The position numbers and the translations under genes were made by a program. Positions 55,116 to 63,558 of a DNA stretch of 64,000 nt are shown here, in pieces. The stretch spans positions 124,001-188,000 of the forward strand of contig CAXBDK010000005.1 of the NCBI GenBank assembly GCA_963974715.1. The letters run 5' to 3'. This DNA is from Sediminicola sp963974715. GTDB taxonomy: Bacteria; Bacteroidota; Bacteroidia; Flavobacteriales; Flavobacteriaceae. Each line of letters begins with the position of its first letter. Position 1 is the stretch's first letter. A model generated the notes under the pieces. It made no database searches. It saw only the letters and a list, made by a program, of their open reading frames with translations, and was not told the DNA's origin.

Positions 55116-55366
55116 TACATCCGTAAAGTTCCGTCTCCATCCTTACTTTGTATGTTGCCCACCAAATACATCATCTTGGTCAACATAATTTTGTCTACCG
55201 GATCGCCTTCCGGTAAACTTGATCTAGACTTACTGTAATCCCTTATAGTTCTAGGGATACAGGTTACGGTCTGTATGGGAGGGAGGGAATACGTTACAGG
55301 ATCCTGCATTAAGTTTACGGCATACTTCCTTCTGTCTTCAGTTTGGGATGAGTAGGGAATATTCAA
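55109..55366 (-). CDS. Doubtful 85-residue open frame
   Basis: A minus-strand frame from ATG 55366 to a stop overlapping the MBL gene by 7 bases. It encodes a soluble basic protein with phrases such as DPVDKIMLTKMMYLVGNIQ that look fairly protein-like. No family is recognised and there is no sign of a ribosome site. It may be a remnant or chance. Confidence 0.25.
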   Translation of the reverse strand: MNIPYSSQTEDRRKYAVNLMQDPVTYSLPPIQTVTCIPRTIRDYSKSRSSLPEGDPVDKIMLTKMMYLVGNIQSKDGDGTLRMYQ

Positions 55367-55488
55367 GTTAGGTAATCACTTTGCAGGTCACCTAACCTAA
55401 AGTAGACGATGGATGCTTTATTGCATTCATGGCACCGTATTGAAAGTTTCCGGATTCCGAGTGTTTGTTTATGGTTTTTTTAGGGGAG

Positions 55489-55750
55489 TTTAGGGTGAAA
55501 AAGGGGGTGGTTTTATACCCGAATTCGATAGGGCTTTGCCCCTTCTAAATTTTAATCATTTTTAAGGTGAAGACTTGAGCCAAAAAAGGGGTGGTTTTAT
55601 ACCCGACTTTGATACGACTTTGATAGGGCTTTGATAGGGCTTTGATAGGGCTTTGATAGGGCTTTGCCCCCTTCTGAATTTTAGCCATTTTTAAGGTGAA
55701 GTTTTGAGCCAAAAAAGGGGCGGTTTCAGCCCCAAATTTGATACGCTGGG
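55489..55750. repeat. Three imperfect copies of a noncoding unit
   Basis: Copies begin near 55489, 55559 and 55688. Each carries (T)TTAAGGTGAAG, AAAAAAGGGG-GGTTT and CCC, and the first two share TTTTATACCCGA. Copies 1 and 2 also contain GGGCTTTGCCCC, a short palindrome, followed by TTCTRAATTTTA. Copy lengths differ through the 11-base array in copy 2. Confidence 0.65.
55607..55661. repeat. Tandem array, 5 units of 11 bases
   Basis: Units CTTTGATACGA (55607-55617) and then CTTTGATAGGG four times to 55661, followed by CTTTGCCCC. The period of 11 is constant. It lies within copy 2 of the larger repeat and probably arose by slippage. Confidence 0.8.
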
Positions 55751-55865
55751 GGATGGACTTTTTTGGATTTGTTTCCCCCTATTCCGGCAATGATATGGAT
55801 ACACTTATTTTGATGTCCCAAGGGCTTGACCCCTAAAACCGAAACGCCCCACATTCCATAAATGT

Positions 55866-55898
55866 AAAGGTTCCAAGATTGAAATCTTTGGAACCTTT
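55866..55898 (-). terminator. Inverted repeat after the efflux operon
   Basis: AAAGGTTCCAAGAT (55866-55879) pairs with ATCTTTGGAACCTTT (55884-55898) around a short loop with one bulge. It lies 20 bases beyond the adaptor stop. No clean T-run follows on the minus strand, so termination is likely but not certain. Confidence 0.45.
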
Positions 55899-55918
55899 AT
55901 CATTAATAACTGTGGTGC

Positions 55919-57007
55919 TTATTTTAACGTGGTACCCTCCCTTATTTCTTCATTGGCAAATTTGACCAACCTATCGTTGGATCTCAGTTCATCACTAAAA
56001 ATTTCCATTTCCCCATTTGCCTCACGACCTTTTTTGACAGCGATCCTTTGGGCTTTGGCATTATGGTCCCGAATCACAAAAGTACCTTCGCTATAGGTCA
56101 TTACCGCCGAAACGGGCACAACAAAGGTACTGTCCCTGGCCGTTAAGGGAAGTATTACCTCGGCGACCATTCCCGGCAGGAGTCGGCCCGTATCGGTAAT
56201 GTCCATTTCCACCCGCTCCGATCGCAGCCTACTATCAAGAGCGCCCGACATCCGCGCAATTTTTGCGCTAAAGTTTTCATTGGGCAACGACCTTACATTA
56301 AAACCGATATCGGATCCTATATGAAGATATCCGGTATACATTTCGGGGACGGATGCCACCAACCGCAACTTTTTGTGGTCCTGTAAGATTAGTAAGGGAA
56401 ACTCGGAGCCCTTGCCTGCCGGTCCTACATAGGTCCCCACATTGATGTTTCTTGCGGTGACAAGGCCATCAAAAGGGGCCCTTATAACGAGGTAGTCCTG
56501 CATTGATCGTACCTCCTTAAAGGATGCCCTAGCCGCTTCCAACTGGGCACGGTCGGACGTCATTCTTGCCAATGCTTGATCTAGATCATTTTTGGATATG
56601 GTTCCTTCCACCTTACTGGTCTCCGAAATACGTTCATAGGTGGCCTTGGTCGCCATATATAACGCTTCCTGTGAAGAAAGTCGAGACTGGGCGGCGGCGA
56701 CTTGGGAGCTGATTTCCGGGGCCTCAAGCTCCATTAGCAATTGCCCCTTTTGTACCTCGGTCCCTATGTCCACAAGCAACGTCTTCACATAACTGTTTAC
56801 CTTGGCATATATATCCACCTGCCTAAAACCTGAAAGCTCGGCCGGTAACCGTAATTCGGTTGCCAATCTGGTCCTTTTTAGCGCTACGGTCTCCACCTGC
56901 GGTTCCTTAATGGAAATATCCCTTTCTTTTTCTTTCCCGTTTTCACAACTGGCCGTTAGGCCTATCACAAATGTGGCGATGACAATGATGATGAAATATC
57001 TTTTCAT
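55919..57007 (-). CDS. RND efflux periplasmic adaptor lipoprotein
   Basis: A 362-residue membrane-fusion protein. The signal ends in TASC (lipid site about residue 20), so it is anchored in the inner membrane. Its domain order is that of the family: a lipoyl half-motif (YVKTLLVDIGTEVQKGQLLMELEAP), a helical hairpin (about 85-150), the second lipoyl half (VIRAPFDGLVTARNINVG), a beta-barrel and a membrane-proximal domain. It couples the permease to the TolC channel. Only 5 bases separate it from the permease gene, last in the operon. Confidence 0.92.
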   Translation of the reverse strand: MKRYFIIIVIATFVIGLTASCENGKEKERDISIKEPQVETVALKRTRLATELRLPAELSGFRQVDIYAKVNSYVKTLLVDIGTEVQKGQLLMELEAPEISSQVAAAQSRLSSQEALYMATKATYERISETSKVEGTISKNDLDQALARMTSDRAQLEAARASFKEVRSMQDYLVIRAPFDGLVTARNINVGTYVGPAGKGSEFPLLILQDHKKLRLVASVPEMYTGYLHIGSDIGFNVRSLPNENFSAKIARMSGALDSRLRSERVEMDITDTGRLLPGMVAEVILPLTARDSTFVVPVSAVMTYSEGTFVIRDHNAKAQRIAVKKGREANGEMEIFSDELRSNDRLVKFANEEIREGTTLK

Positions 57008-57012
57008 ACTAC

Positions 57013-60000
57013 TTAGTTTGGCAATGATGGGGGGTTTATATAAAATTCACTTTCTTGATCTTCCGGATCCAATGATACGGAACCGGTCTTTGCCCTGGCC
57101 TGGGCCCAGGCAAAAATAAGTGGCAGCACCACCAGCACGGTAAAGGTAGAGAACAACAGTCCGCCTATGACCGCTCTTCCCAGCGGGGACACCTGTGCCC
57201 CACTTTCCCCATGTCCTATTGCCATTGGCAGCATACCGGCGATCATGGCCACACTGGTCATGATAATGGGCCGCAACCTCAACGAGGCCGCTTCCCTTGC
57301 AGATTTTAGGGCATCCCCGTTTACCTTTCTCAACTGTTCCGCATTGGTTACAAGTAAAACGGCATTGGCAATGGATACGCCTACGGACATGATAATGCCC
57401 ATGTACGATTGCAGGTTAAGGGTAGATCCCGTGGCCAACAGTAACAGCAAGGCCCCCAAAACCACTGCGGGAACAGTGGTAAGTACGACCAAGGATACCC
57501 TGAACGACTGAAAATTGGCGGCCAACATCAAAAAGATGACCACGATGGCCACCAACAATCCCACTTGTAGGCTATCCATGGTTTCCAGAAGTACCTTTGA
57601 CAAGCCGATGGGCTCTATAAAAAGACCCCGTGGAAGTTCCCCAAGGGAGGCTATCGCCTTGCTGACATCCTTTGTGGCCGTACCAAGATCGGTATGGTCG
57701 ATATTGGCCGTAATGGAAATATAGGGCATGGCCCCCACATTGTCGTTCTGTCCGTGCGTTTCACTTTTGGTGATGGTGGCCACATCTCCGAGTACCGGTC
57801 TGGATTCATTTTTGAGCAATGGAATTTCGTTCATATCGTGTTCGCTCTGCATCTTGTCCAACGGTACCTGTACCTGCACCCCATATGAGAGTCCCGCTTT
57901 TTCGTCTATCCAAGTATTTTTCTCCGTATACCGGGAAGATGAGGTGGAGGCGATCAAGGAACGGGAAATATCGCTCATATCCACTCCAAGCTGGGCCGCC
58001 CTGACCCTATCGATATTAATATCAAGGGCAGGGTAATGGATCGGTTGGGCAATCTGGATATCCCTGAAATACTCGTTTTCCCTCAATCGGTCCATCAATT
58101 TAAGGGCATATTCCTCATTTTTTAGCTTGTCCTTTCCGGCCAACCTTATTTCGATGGGCGTGGGCGATCCCTGGCTCAATACCTTGTCGGTCAGTTCGAT
58201 GGGTTCAAAGGAGAGTTTAACGTCGGGCAATACCTTTTTTATGCGGTTCCTTACTTCGTCCTTGAACACATCCATATCGGAATGGTAGTCTTTGAGTGCC
58301 ATCTGAAATACCGCTTCGTGAGGACCTGCCATAAAAAGGTAGATCGGGGAAACGGAAAATAGGGACGGATGGTTGCCCACATACACGGAGGATATCCCAA
58401 TATGCTCCTTCCCGACCAATTCCTCAATTTCCTTCAAGACCGTCAGTGCCTTTTCCTCTGTGCGCTCCAATCGGGTACCATCCGGTGCCCGCATCCGCAA
58501 CTGGAACTGGCTGGAATCGACCTTGGGAAAAACATCCTGTCCTATCAGGCTCAAAAAAAGCCATGCCAATGCCGTAATGCCCAATAGGTAGATAATTCCA
58601 ATAGGTTTTCTTTTGGGCATAAGCCTGTCGATCAATTTCATGAACCTCCTCCGGAATTTTTCGAAGATGCCCAATTTTCCATCCCCGTTATAATCGTCCC
58701 GCTGGGAAAACGCCTCCTTTTCCAAATAGGTACTTTGGGAAGGATCGGCCGTAGTGCCATGGCCCCCGGATTTCATGAGCCAGTTTGCCATGACCGGTAC
58801 AAAGGTCTGGGAAAGAAGGAAGGAAATCACCATGGAGAATCCGATTGCCATGGCCAATGGCAGGAAGAGGGCACCCGGTATGCCCCCCATGGTAAAGGCG
58901 GGGGCAAAGACGGCAAGGATGCACAATAAGATCAACAACTTGGGAAGGGCAATTTCCTTACAGGCATCAAAAATGGCAAGTGCTTTGGGCTTGCCCATAT
59001 CCAAATGCTGATGGATATTCTCAATGGTGACCGTACTTTCATCCACCAAGATCCCAATCGCCAGGGCAAGGCCACTAAGCGTCATGAGATTGATGGTCTG
59101 CCCAAAAAGTTTTAGGAAAAGAACTCCCGAGATAATCGAAATGGGTATGGTAAGGATTACGATCAACGCCGCCCTTTTGTCCCCCAAGAACAATATCACC
59201 ATAAGGCCCGTGAGAACAGCCCCGATAATGCCTTCGGTGACCAAACTCTTTACGGAGTTGATCACATAGACCGACTGGTCAAATTCATAACTGATCTTCA
59301 CATCCTCGGGAAGGGTACTCTGAATCCTTGGCAAGCCGGCCTTTAGGTTCTTTACCACATCCCATGTGGATGCATCGCCCGCTTTGGCAATGCTGACATA
59401 CACCGATCTTTTTCCATTTACCAGGGCATAGCCCTGTGTAATATCGGCCCCGTCCTTAACCGTGGCCACATCGCCCAAATACAGGTTCTCCACCCCTCCC
59501 TTAAACAAAGGTATTTTCTCAAAATCCTTGATATCCTTTATGGTATTGTTGGTAGGGGTAAGATAGTTTTTATCCCCGATCCGCACATTGCCCGAAGGGG
59601 CGGTCTGGTTATTGAGCCTTATGGCTTCCACAATTTGGTCGGGCGTAAGATTGTGGGACCTTAACTGGGCAGGGTCCACATTGATCTCGATCGTTCGCGG
59701 ACTGCCACCAAAGGGAGGTGGGGAGAGTAGGCCTGGGATAGCGGTAAATGAGGCCCGAACGTACACGTTGGCCAAATCCTGAAGTTCATTATTGGAACGC
59801 TCTTTACTGCTCAGTACCAACTGCCCAACAGGTAGGGAAGAAGCATCAAAACGAATGACAAAGGGAGGTTGCGACCCTGGGGGGAAAATGGCCTGTATCC
59901 GATTGGCAAGGGCGCTGAGCTCAGCTGCGGCCTGGGCCATATTGGTATCCTCATAGTAAGATACCTTCATTAAGGTAAGTCCCTGTATATTCTTGGTCTC

Positions 60001-60240
60001 AATGGACTTTACCCCGTTGGCGAACAACATGATATTGATATAGCTCTTCGCAAAATAGGATTCCATTTGGTCGGGGGTATAGCCCGAAAAAGGATGGGCC
60101 AGATAAATGACCGGAAGGTTCATTTTTGGAAGGATATCCACCTTAATGCTGCTTACCGCACTGATGCCAAAAAACACCAGGCCCGCAACAAGGACCAAAA
60201 TTGAAATAGGTTTTCGAAGTCCAAAACGTATTAAGTTCAT
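57013..60240 (-). CDS. RND efflux permease with EF-hand-like cytoplasmic loop
   Basis: A 1075-residue proton-driven RND pump with 12 helices. TM4 carries the acidic pair D400-E401 in GILVDEST, part of the proton relay. The position of the AcrB TM10 Lys appears to be Ala (SIANAVLL), more like other RND subfamilies. The loop between TM6 and TM7 (about 490-545) holds D516-YNGDGKLGIF-E527, which fits the EF-hand loop D-x-N-x-D-G-x-L-x-x-x-E. Together with the adaptor and TolC genes it forms a tripartite system; the substrate is unknown. It starts 12 bases after the TolC gene. Confidence 0.93.
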   Translation of the reverse strand: MNLIRFGLRKPISILVLVAGLVFFGISAVSSIKVDILPKMNLPVIYLAHPFSGYTPDQMESYFAKSYINIMLFANGVKSIETKNIQGLTLMKVSYYEDTNMAQAAAELSALANRIQAIFPPGSQPPFVIRFDASSLPVGQLVLSSKERSNNELQDLANVYVRASFTAIPGLLSPPPFGGSPRTIEINVDPAQLRSHNLTPDQIVEAIRLNNQTAPSGNVRIGDKNYLTPTNNTIKDIKDFEKIPLFKGGVENLYLGDVATVKDGADITQGYALVNGKRSVYVSIAKAGDASTWDVVKNLKAGLPRIQSTLPEDVKISYEFDQSVYVINSVKSLVTEGIIGAVLTGLMVILFLGDKRAALIVILTIPISIISGVLFLKLFGQTINLMTLSGLALAIGILVDESTVTIENIHQHLDMGKPKALAIFDACKEIALPKLLILLCILAVFAPAFTMGGIPGALFLPLAMAIGFSMVISFLLSQTFVPVMANWLMKSGGHGTTADPSQSTYLEKEAFSQRDDYNGDGKLGIFEKFRRRFMKLIDRLMPKRKPIGIIYLLGITALAWLFLSLIGQDVFPKVDSSQFQLRMRAPDGTRLERTEEKALTVLKEIEELVGKEHIGISSVYVGNHPSLFSVSPIYLFMAGPHEAVFQMALKDYHSDMDVFKDEVRNRIKKVLPDVKLSFEPIELTDKVLSQGSPTPIEIRLAGKDKLKNEEYALKLMDRLRENEYFRDIQIAQPIHYPALDINIDRVRAAQLGVDMSDISRSLIASTSSSRYTEKNTWIDEKAGLSYGVQVQVPLDKMQSEHDMNEIPLLKNESRPVLGDVATITKSETHGQNDNVGAMPYISITANIDHTDLGTATKDVSKAIASLGELPRGLFIEPIGLSKVLLETMDSLQVGLLVAIVVIFLMLAANFQSFRVSLVVLTTVPAVVLGALLLLLATGSTLNLQSYMGIIMSVGVSIANAVLLVTNAEQLRKVNGDALKSAREAASLRLRPIIMTSVAMIAGMLPMAIGHGESGAQVSPLGRAVIGGLLFSTFTVLVVLPLIFAWAQARAKTGSVSLDPEDQESEFYINPPSLPN

Positions 60241-60252
60241 TCGCTGGGAAAA

Positions 60253-61635
60253 TTAAAATTCATTGATAAACAGGTTAAAATCACCTATGGCGGCGGCCTT
60301 CATCAACAGTGCCTGCCATACGTTGGTGTATATAATATCGCGATCGGTCTCCGCCCTGTTAAGGGCATAAAATGCCTGTGTCACATCCACCAGATCGGTA
60401 AGTCCGTTATTGTACAGGGCCGTTCGTTGTCCGTAAGCCTGTTTGGCAGCCTCCACCTGTTTGGGCGCCTCTTCAAAATTTTCAAGGGCAAATGCGATCC
60501 TGGCATTGGAAGCATCCAACTGGTTCTTCAATTCAATATCGATGGCAGTGTATTCTTCCTCGAGTCCTTTTATGGTCAGTTTTTGGGCGGACACCTTTTT
60601 TGAGGAACGGGCAATATTTGTTATGTTCCAGGTCATACCTATGCCCAAAAGGTAGTTTTGTCGTACCGGCTCAATACCGTCCCAATAGTCCTGGGTGAAG
60701 GAACTCTGATCGGTGGCATAATCGGGATCAAACCCCGACCCCCGTGCCTGAAAGACCCCGAACATGGTAAAAGTTGGAAAATATTCCCTCTTAAAAAGGT
60801 CCAATTGTGTCTTTCCCAAGTCAATACGGCTGTTATAGAAACGTCTAACGGGATTGAGACTGTCCACGTAAACCTCTTCGGAAACGAGGGCCGCGGGTAC
60901 CTGGTTTACAAAAGCGGTATCGATAACAAAATCCACCGGTTCGGAGCCCATAGAATTCGCCAGTTCATTGTTCTGTACCTTGATTCTTTCCCGTACCTGG
61001 TTGAGCGCTATCTTGGCCCGTGAAACCTCTGCGGCCGCAAGGGTGGAATCTACACCTGGCAGTAGACCGTTCTTCACCCGGATTGCCGCATTCCGGTGTA
61101 CCACCTCTGCCCTTTCCAGATTGTTCTCTTGTGAAATGAGCAATCGGTGGCTAGCCAAAAGGTTTAAATACGCCCCGGCAATCTTGATCTGCTGCTTAAA
61201 TTTTTCCTGTTCGTAATCCTGTTGATAGCGAAAGGCGTCGGCCTTGGCAATATTGATCCTTTGTTTGGCCCTCCCGAACGTAAAAAAATCCCAGTTTACA
61301 TTGGTGAGGTACAGCGCACCAAAGGCGGCATTCCAGTTCTGTTCCGGCAAAGGAAGTCCGGATGAGGCAACTCCCAATCCCCCCAGGCCATACAAAGGGC
61401 CATTTTGCCCGTTTATGGTGCCATAGTCCTGTTGGGCGGAAAATGTAACATTGGGCAGATAATCCCTTCTGGCCTGTTTGACCCCTTCACCGGCCGCTTC
61501 ATAATAATTTTGTTTGGCTTTCACCAACCCGTAATTTGAGATGCCCGTTTCTACGGCATCCTTCAACGTAAGGACCTGCGAAATACCCGGTACCGAACAA
61601 AGAAGTAACAATAGGGGGAGCTTTTTTAGGAACAT
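60253..61635 (-). CDS. TolC-family outer-membrane efflux channel
   Basis: A 460-residue protein with a signal peptide (about 1-18, ending GISQ). Its two repeated helical halves are typical of TolC: VLTLKDAVETGISNYGLVKAKQNYYEAAGEGVKQARRDYLPNV in the first (given in part), and GLTDLVDVTQAFYALNRAETDRD in the second. It forms the trimeric outer-membrane duct of the efflux pump. It is the first gene of the operon, with a -7 element at 61682-61689. Confidence 0.92.
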   Translation of the reverse strand: MFLKKLPLLLLLCSVPGISQVLTLKDAVETGISNYGLVKAKQNYYEAAGEGVKQARRDYLPNVTFSAQQDYGTINGQNGPLYGLGGLGVASSGLPLPEQNWNAAFGALYLTNVNWDFFTFGRAKQRINIAKADAFRYQQDYEQEKFKQQIKIAGAYLNLLASHRLLISQENNLERAEVVHRNAAIRVKNGLLPGVDSTLAAAEVSRAKIALNQVRERIKVQNNELANSMGSEPVDFVIDTAFVNQVPAALVSEEVYVDSLNPVRRFYNSRIDLGKTQLDLFKREYFPTFTMFGVFQARGSGFDPDYATDQSSFTQDYWDGIEPVRQNYLLGIGMTWNITNIARSSKKVSAQKLTIKGLEEEYTAIDIELKNQLDASNARIAFALENFEEAPKQVEAAKQAYGQRTALYNNGLTDLVDVTQAFYALNRAETDRDIIYTNVWQALLMKAAAIGDFNLFINEF

Positions 61636-61681
61636 TCAAAAAAGTAATTAATGGGAATCGACATCCCCGTGTTGAAGTGGA

Positions 61682-61689
61682 CAAATTTA
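61682..61689 (-). promoter_or_regulatory. -7 element TAAATTTG for the efflux operon
   Basis: On the minus strand TAAATTTG matches TAnnTTTG and lies 47 bases before the TolC ATG at 61635. It sits in the divergent gap shared with the LytS-type kinase gene, so the regulator could act on this promoter. Confidence 0.5.
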
Positions 61690-61770
61690 TGCCCTAGCTG
61701 CCGTCCATACCCATATTAAATGATGAATTGAATTCGTCATTCCCGCAAGTTCCCATGTTTTTGAAATGGT

Positions 61771-61778
61771 TACTTTTG
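61771..61778 (+). promoter_or_regulatory. -7 element TACTTTTG for the histidine kinase
   Basis: Matches TAnnTTTG; the first possible start codons (TTG 61788, GTG 61794) follow within 16 bases, implying a nearly leaderless transcript. Confidence 0.45.
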
Positions 61779-61787
61779 ATCAAATAA

Positions 61788-62819
61788 TTGTTCGTGAACA
61801 AGGTCCTAAAAAATATTATCGATAAAATTTGGTGGCAGGAGCTGTTCATCCTGATGTTCTCCTTTATCCTATTTACCCTCAACGATTGGATATTGATCAA
61901 ATCCTGGAGAGGGGTATGGTCCGGCTGTGCCTATTTCCTGCTACTTTACTCCCATGCGCAGTTGAACAGGTACTTTCTGTTGCCACTGATCTTAAAGAAA
62001 CATAGGCCCCTGCTCTATTTTTTTGCCAGTGCCGTACTATTGTTCCTATTCTCGATCTTATTATATGAGGTGGCCACCCTATGGATCTATAAAAACTGTT
62101 TTCTTTATAAATCCTCAGAACAAAAAAGCTATATCTTTCAAGCGGCCACATTGGTGGCCACTTTGATCTGTATCCTTTCGGTGACGATCATCTTTAAATT
62201 CTATAGGGAAAACAAAAGGTTGGACAAGGAAAGCCTGCTGTACAACAAGGCTCAATTAACCTCACTAAAAGAACAGTTGAACCCACATTTTTTGTTCAAC
62301 ACCTTTAATACGTTGTACGGTATAAGCCTCCAGTATCCGGAACGAACGCCCAAACTTATAATGGACGTATCCCAATTGATGCGCTATCAGTTGGAAAGCA
62401 ATGTGGCCAACGTTCCATTGGAAGATGAAATAAACTTTATAAACAGTTATATAGAATTGGAACGGGAACGGGTGGGATATCGTTGCAAGATCACTTTCTC
62501 GAGCTCTGTGGACAAAGAAAATACCTATAGGATCGCCCCCATGTTGTTGATCAGCTTTATCGAAAATGCTTTTAAGCACGGAACATGTACAAGCGAAAAA
62601 TGTTTTGTGGATGTGGAATTGAAGGCAGTGAACGGCCATTTTGATTTTATGGTCAGGAACTCGATCCCGGAAAAAAAGAGCAAAATAGCCTCCACCAAAA
62701 TTGGCCTTAAAAATACCATGGAAAGGCTGAAATTGTTGTACGGGTCCGATCATTCCATCATTATCGAGGAAAATGGGGTGTATTCTGTCCGACTCCACTT
62801 AAAATTAAAGCGCATATGA
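61788..62819 (+). CDS. LytS-type sensor histidine kinase
   Basis: A 343-residue kinase of the LytS/YehU class. Four hydrophobic segments (about 14-145) precede the kinase core. The phospho-acceptor is the His of LKEQLNPHFLFNTFNTLY (about residue 165), and ISFIENAFKHGT is the N-box. The G-boxes are KIGLKNTMERLKLLYG-like. The sensed signal is unknown. The start is uncertain: TTG 61788 or GTG 61794, as no ATG is available upstream of helix 1. The regulator gene overlaps its end by 4 bases (ATGA). Confidence 0.9.
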   Translation: MFVNKVLKNIIDKIWWQELFILMFSFILFTLNDWILIKSWRGVWSGCAYFLLLYSHAQLNRYFLLPLILKKHRPLLYFFASAVLLFLFSILLYEVATLWIYKNCFLYKSSEQKSYIFQAATLVATLICILSVTIIFKFYRENKRLDKESLLYNKAQLTSLKEQLNPHFLFNTFNTLYGISLQYPERTPKLIMDVSQLMRYQLESNVANVPLEDEINFINSYIELERERVGYRCKITFSSSVDKENTYRIAPMLLISFIENAFKHGTCTSEKCFVDVELKAVNGHFDFMVRNSIPEKKSKIASTKIGLKNTMERLKLLYGSDHSIIIEENGVYSVRLHLKLKRI

Positions 62820-63520
62820 CAAAAGTCCTAAAGTGCCTGATAGTGGATGATGAACCTGCCGCCCATTATGTCCTCACCAATTATATAGGTCAGGATCCCT
62901 CGCTGGAACTTGTATTTCAGGGATACAATGCCATGGAAGCCTTACATTATCTACAGCATCATGAAGTGGACCTCATGTTCCTGGATATCGATATGCCCGA
63001 TATGAGCGGACTGGAACTGTTGGCAAATTTAAGGACCTCCGTAAAAACCATACTTACGACCGCCTATAGTGAATTTGCGCTTGAGAGTTATGAATATCGG
63101 GTCATCGACTATCTATTGAAGCCCATATTCCACCCAAGGTTTGAAAAAGCGGTCAACCGACTAAGGGAAAGTCTGGATACGGAACCAGGGGCGCCGATCG
63201 CGACGAGTATCCAAGTGAAAGTGGACAGTGAGACCATAGCTATTCCGGTGGAAACAATCTTGTATACCCGAAGTTATGGGAACTATGTAAAGATCGTTAC
63301 CCACAAGAAAAATTATATTGCAACCATCACTACCTCCGAGCTGGAAAAAAACCTTCCCTCACCTTTTTTTATGCGCGCCCACAAATCGTTCATCATCGCG
63401 TTACAAAAAGTAGAAAAGGCCCAGAGGGATCATGTGGTGATAAAAAACACCAAAATCCCAATTGGCATCACCTATAAAAGGGAGCTGTTCGAAAGGTTGA
63501 ACAATGACCTTAAGGAATGA
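62816..63520 (+). CDS. LytTR-family response regulator
   Basis: A 234-residue response regulator. The receiver (about 6-122) has the acidic pair in LIVDDEPAAHY, the phospho-Asp in LMFLDIDMPDMSG, the switch Thr in LTTAYSEFAL and the Lys in YLLKPI. The C-terminal LytTR DNA-binding domain (about 140-234) includes ILYTRSYGNYVKIVTHKKNYI and FMRAHKSFIIAL. It is translated with the kinase. Being next to, and divergent from, the RND operon makes it the likely regulator of that operon. Confidence 0.92.
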   Translation: MTKVLKCLIVDDEPAAHYVLTNYIGQDPSLELVFQGYNAMEALHYLQHHEVDLMFLDIDMPDMSGLELLANLRTSVKTILTTAYSEFALESYEYRVIDYLLKPIFHPRFEKAVNRLRESLDTEPGAPIATSIQVKVDSETIAIPVETILYTRSYGNYVKIVTHKKNYIATITTSELEKNLPSPFFMRAHKSFIIALQKVEKAQRDHVVIKNTKIPIGITYKRELFERLNNDLKE

Positions 63521-63558
63521 ATATTTCTATTCTTGGGAAAAGGAAGACTCCTTACCCT

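Larger units (their letters stand above)
55116..55918. other. Repeat-rich intergenic region of about 800 bases
   Basis: No convincing gene. The stretch from 55489 to about 55750 holds a roughly 100-base unit repeated nearly three times and an 11-base tandem array (55607-55661). An inverted repeat (55866-55898) sits at the right end, just downstream of the efflux operon on the minus strand. Confidence 0.6.

Noticed and set aside
55607..55661. Tandem array considered as a CRISPR
   Set aside because: The 11-base units are directly joined without unique spacers and no cas genes are present.
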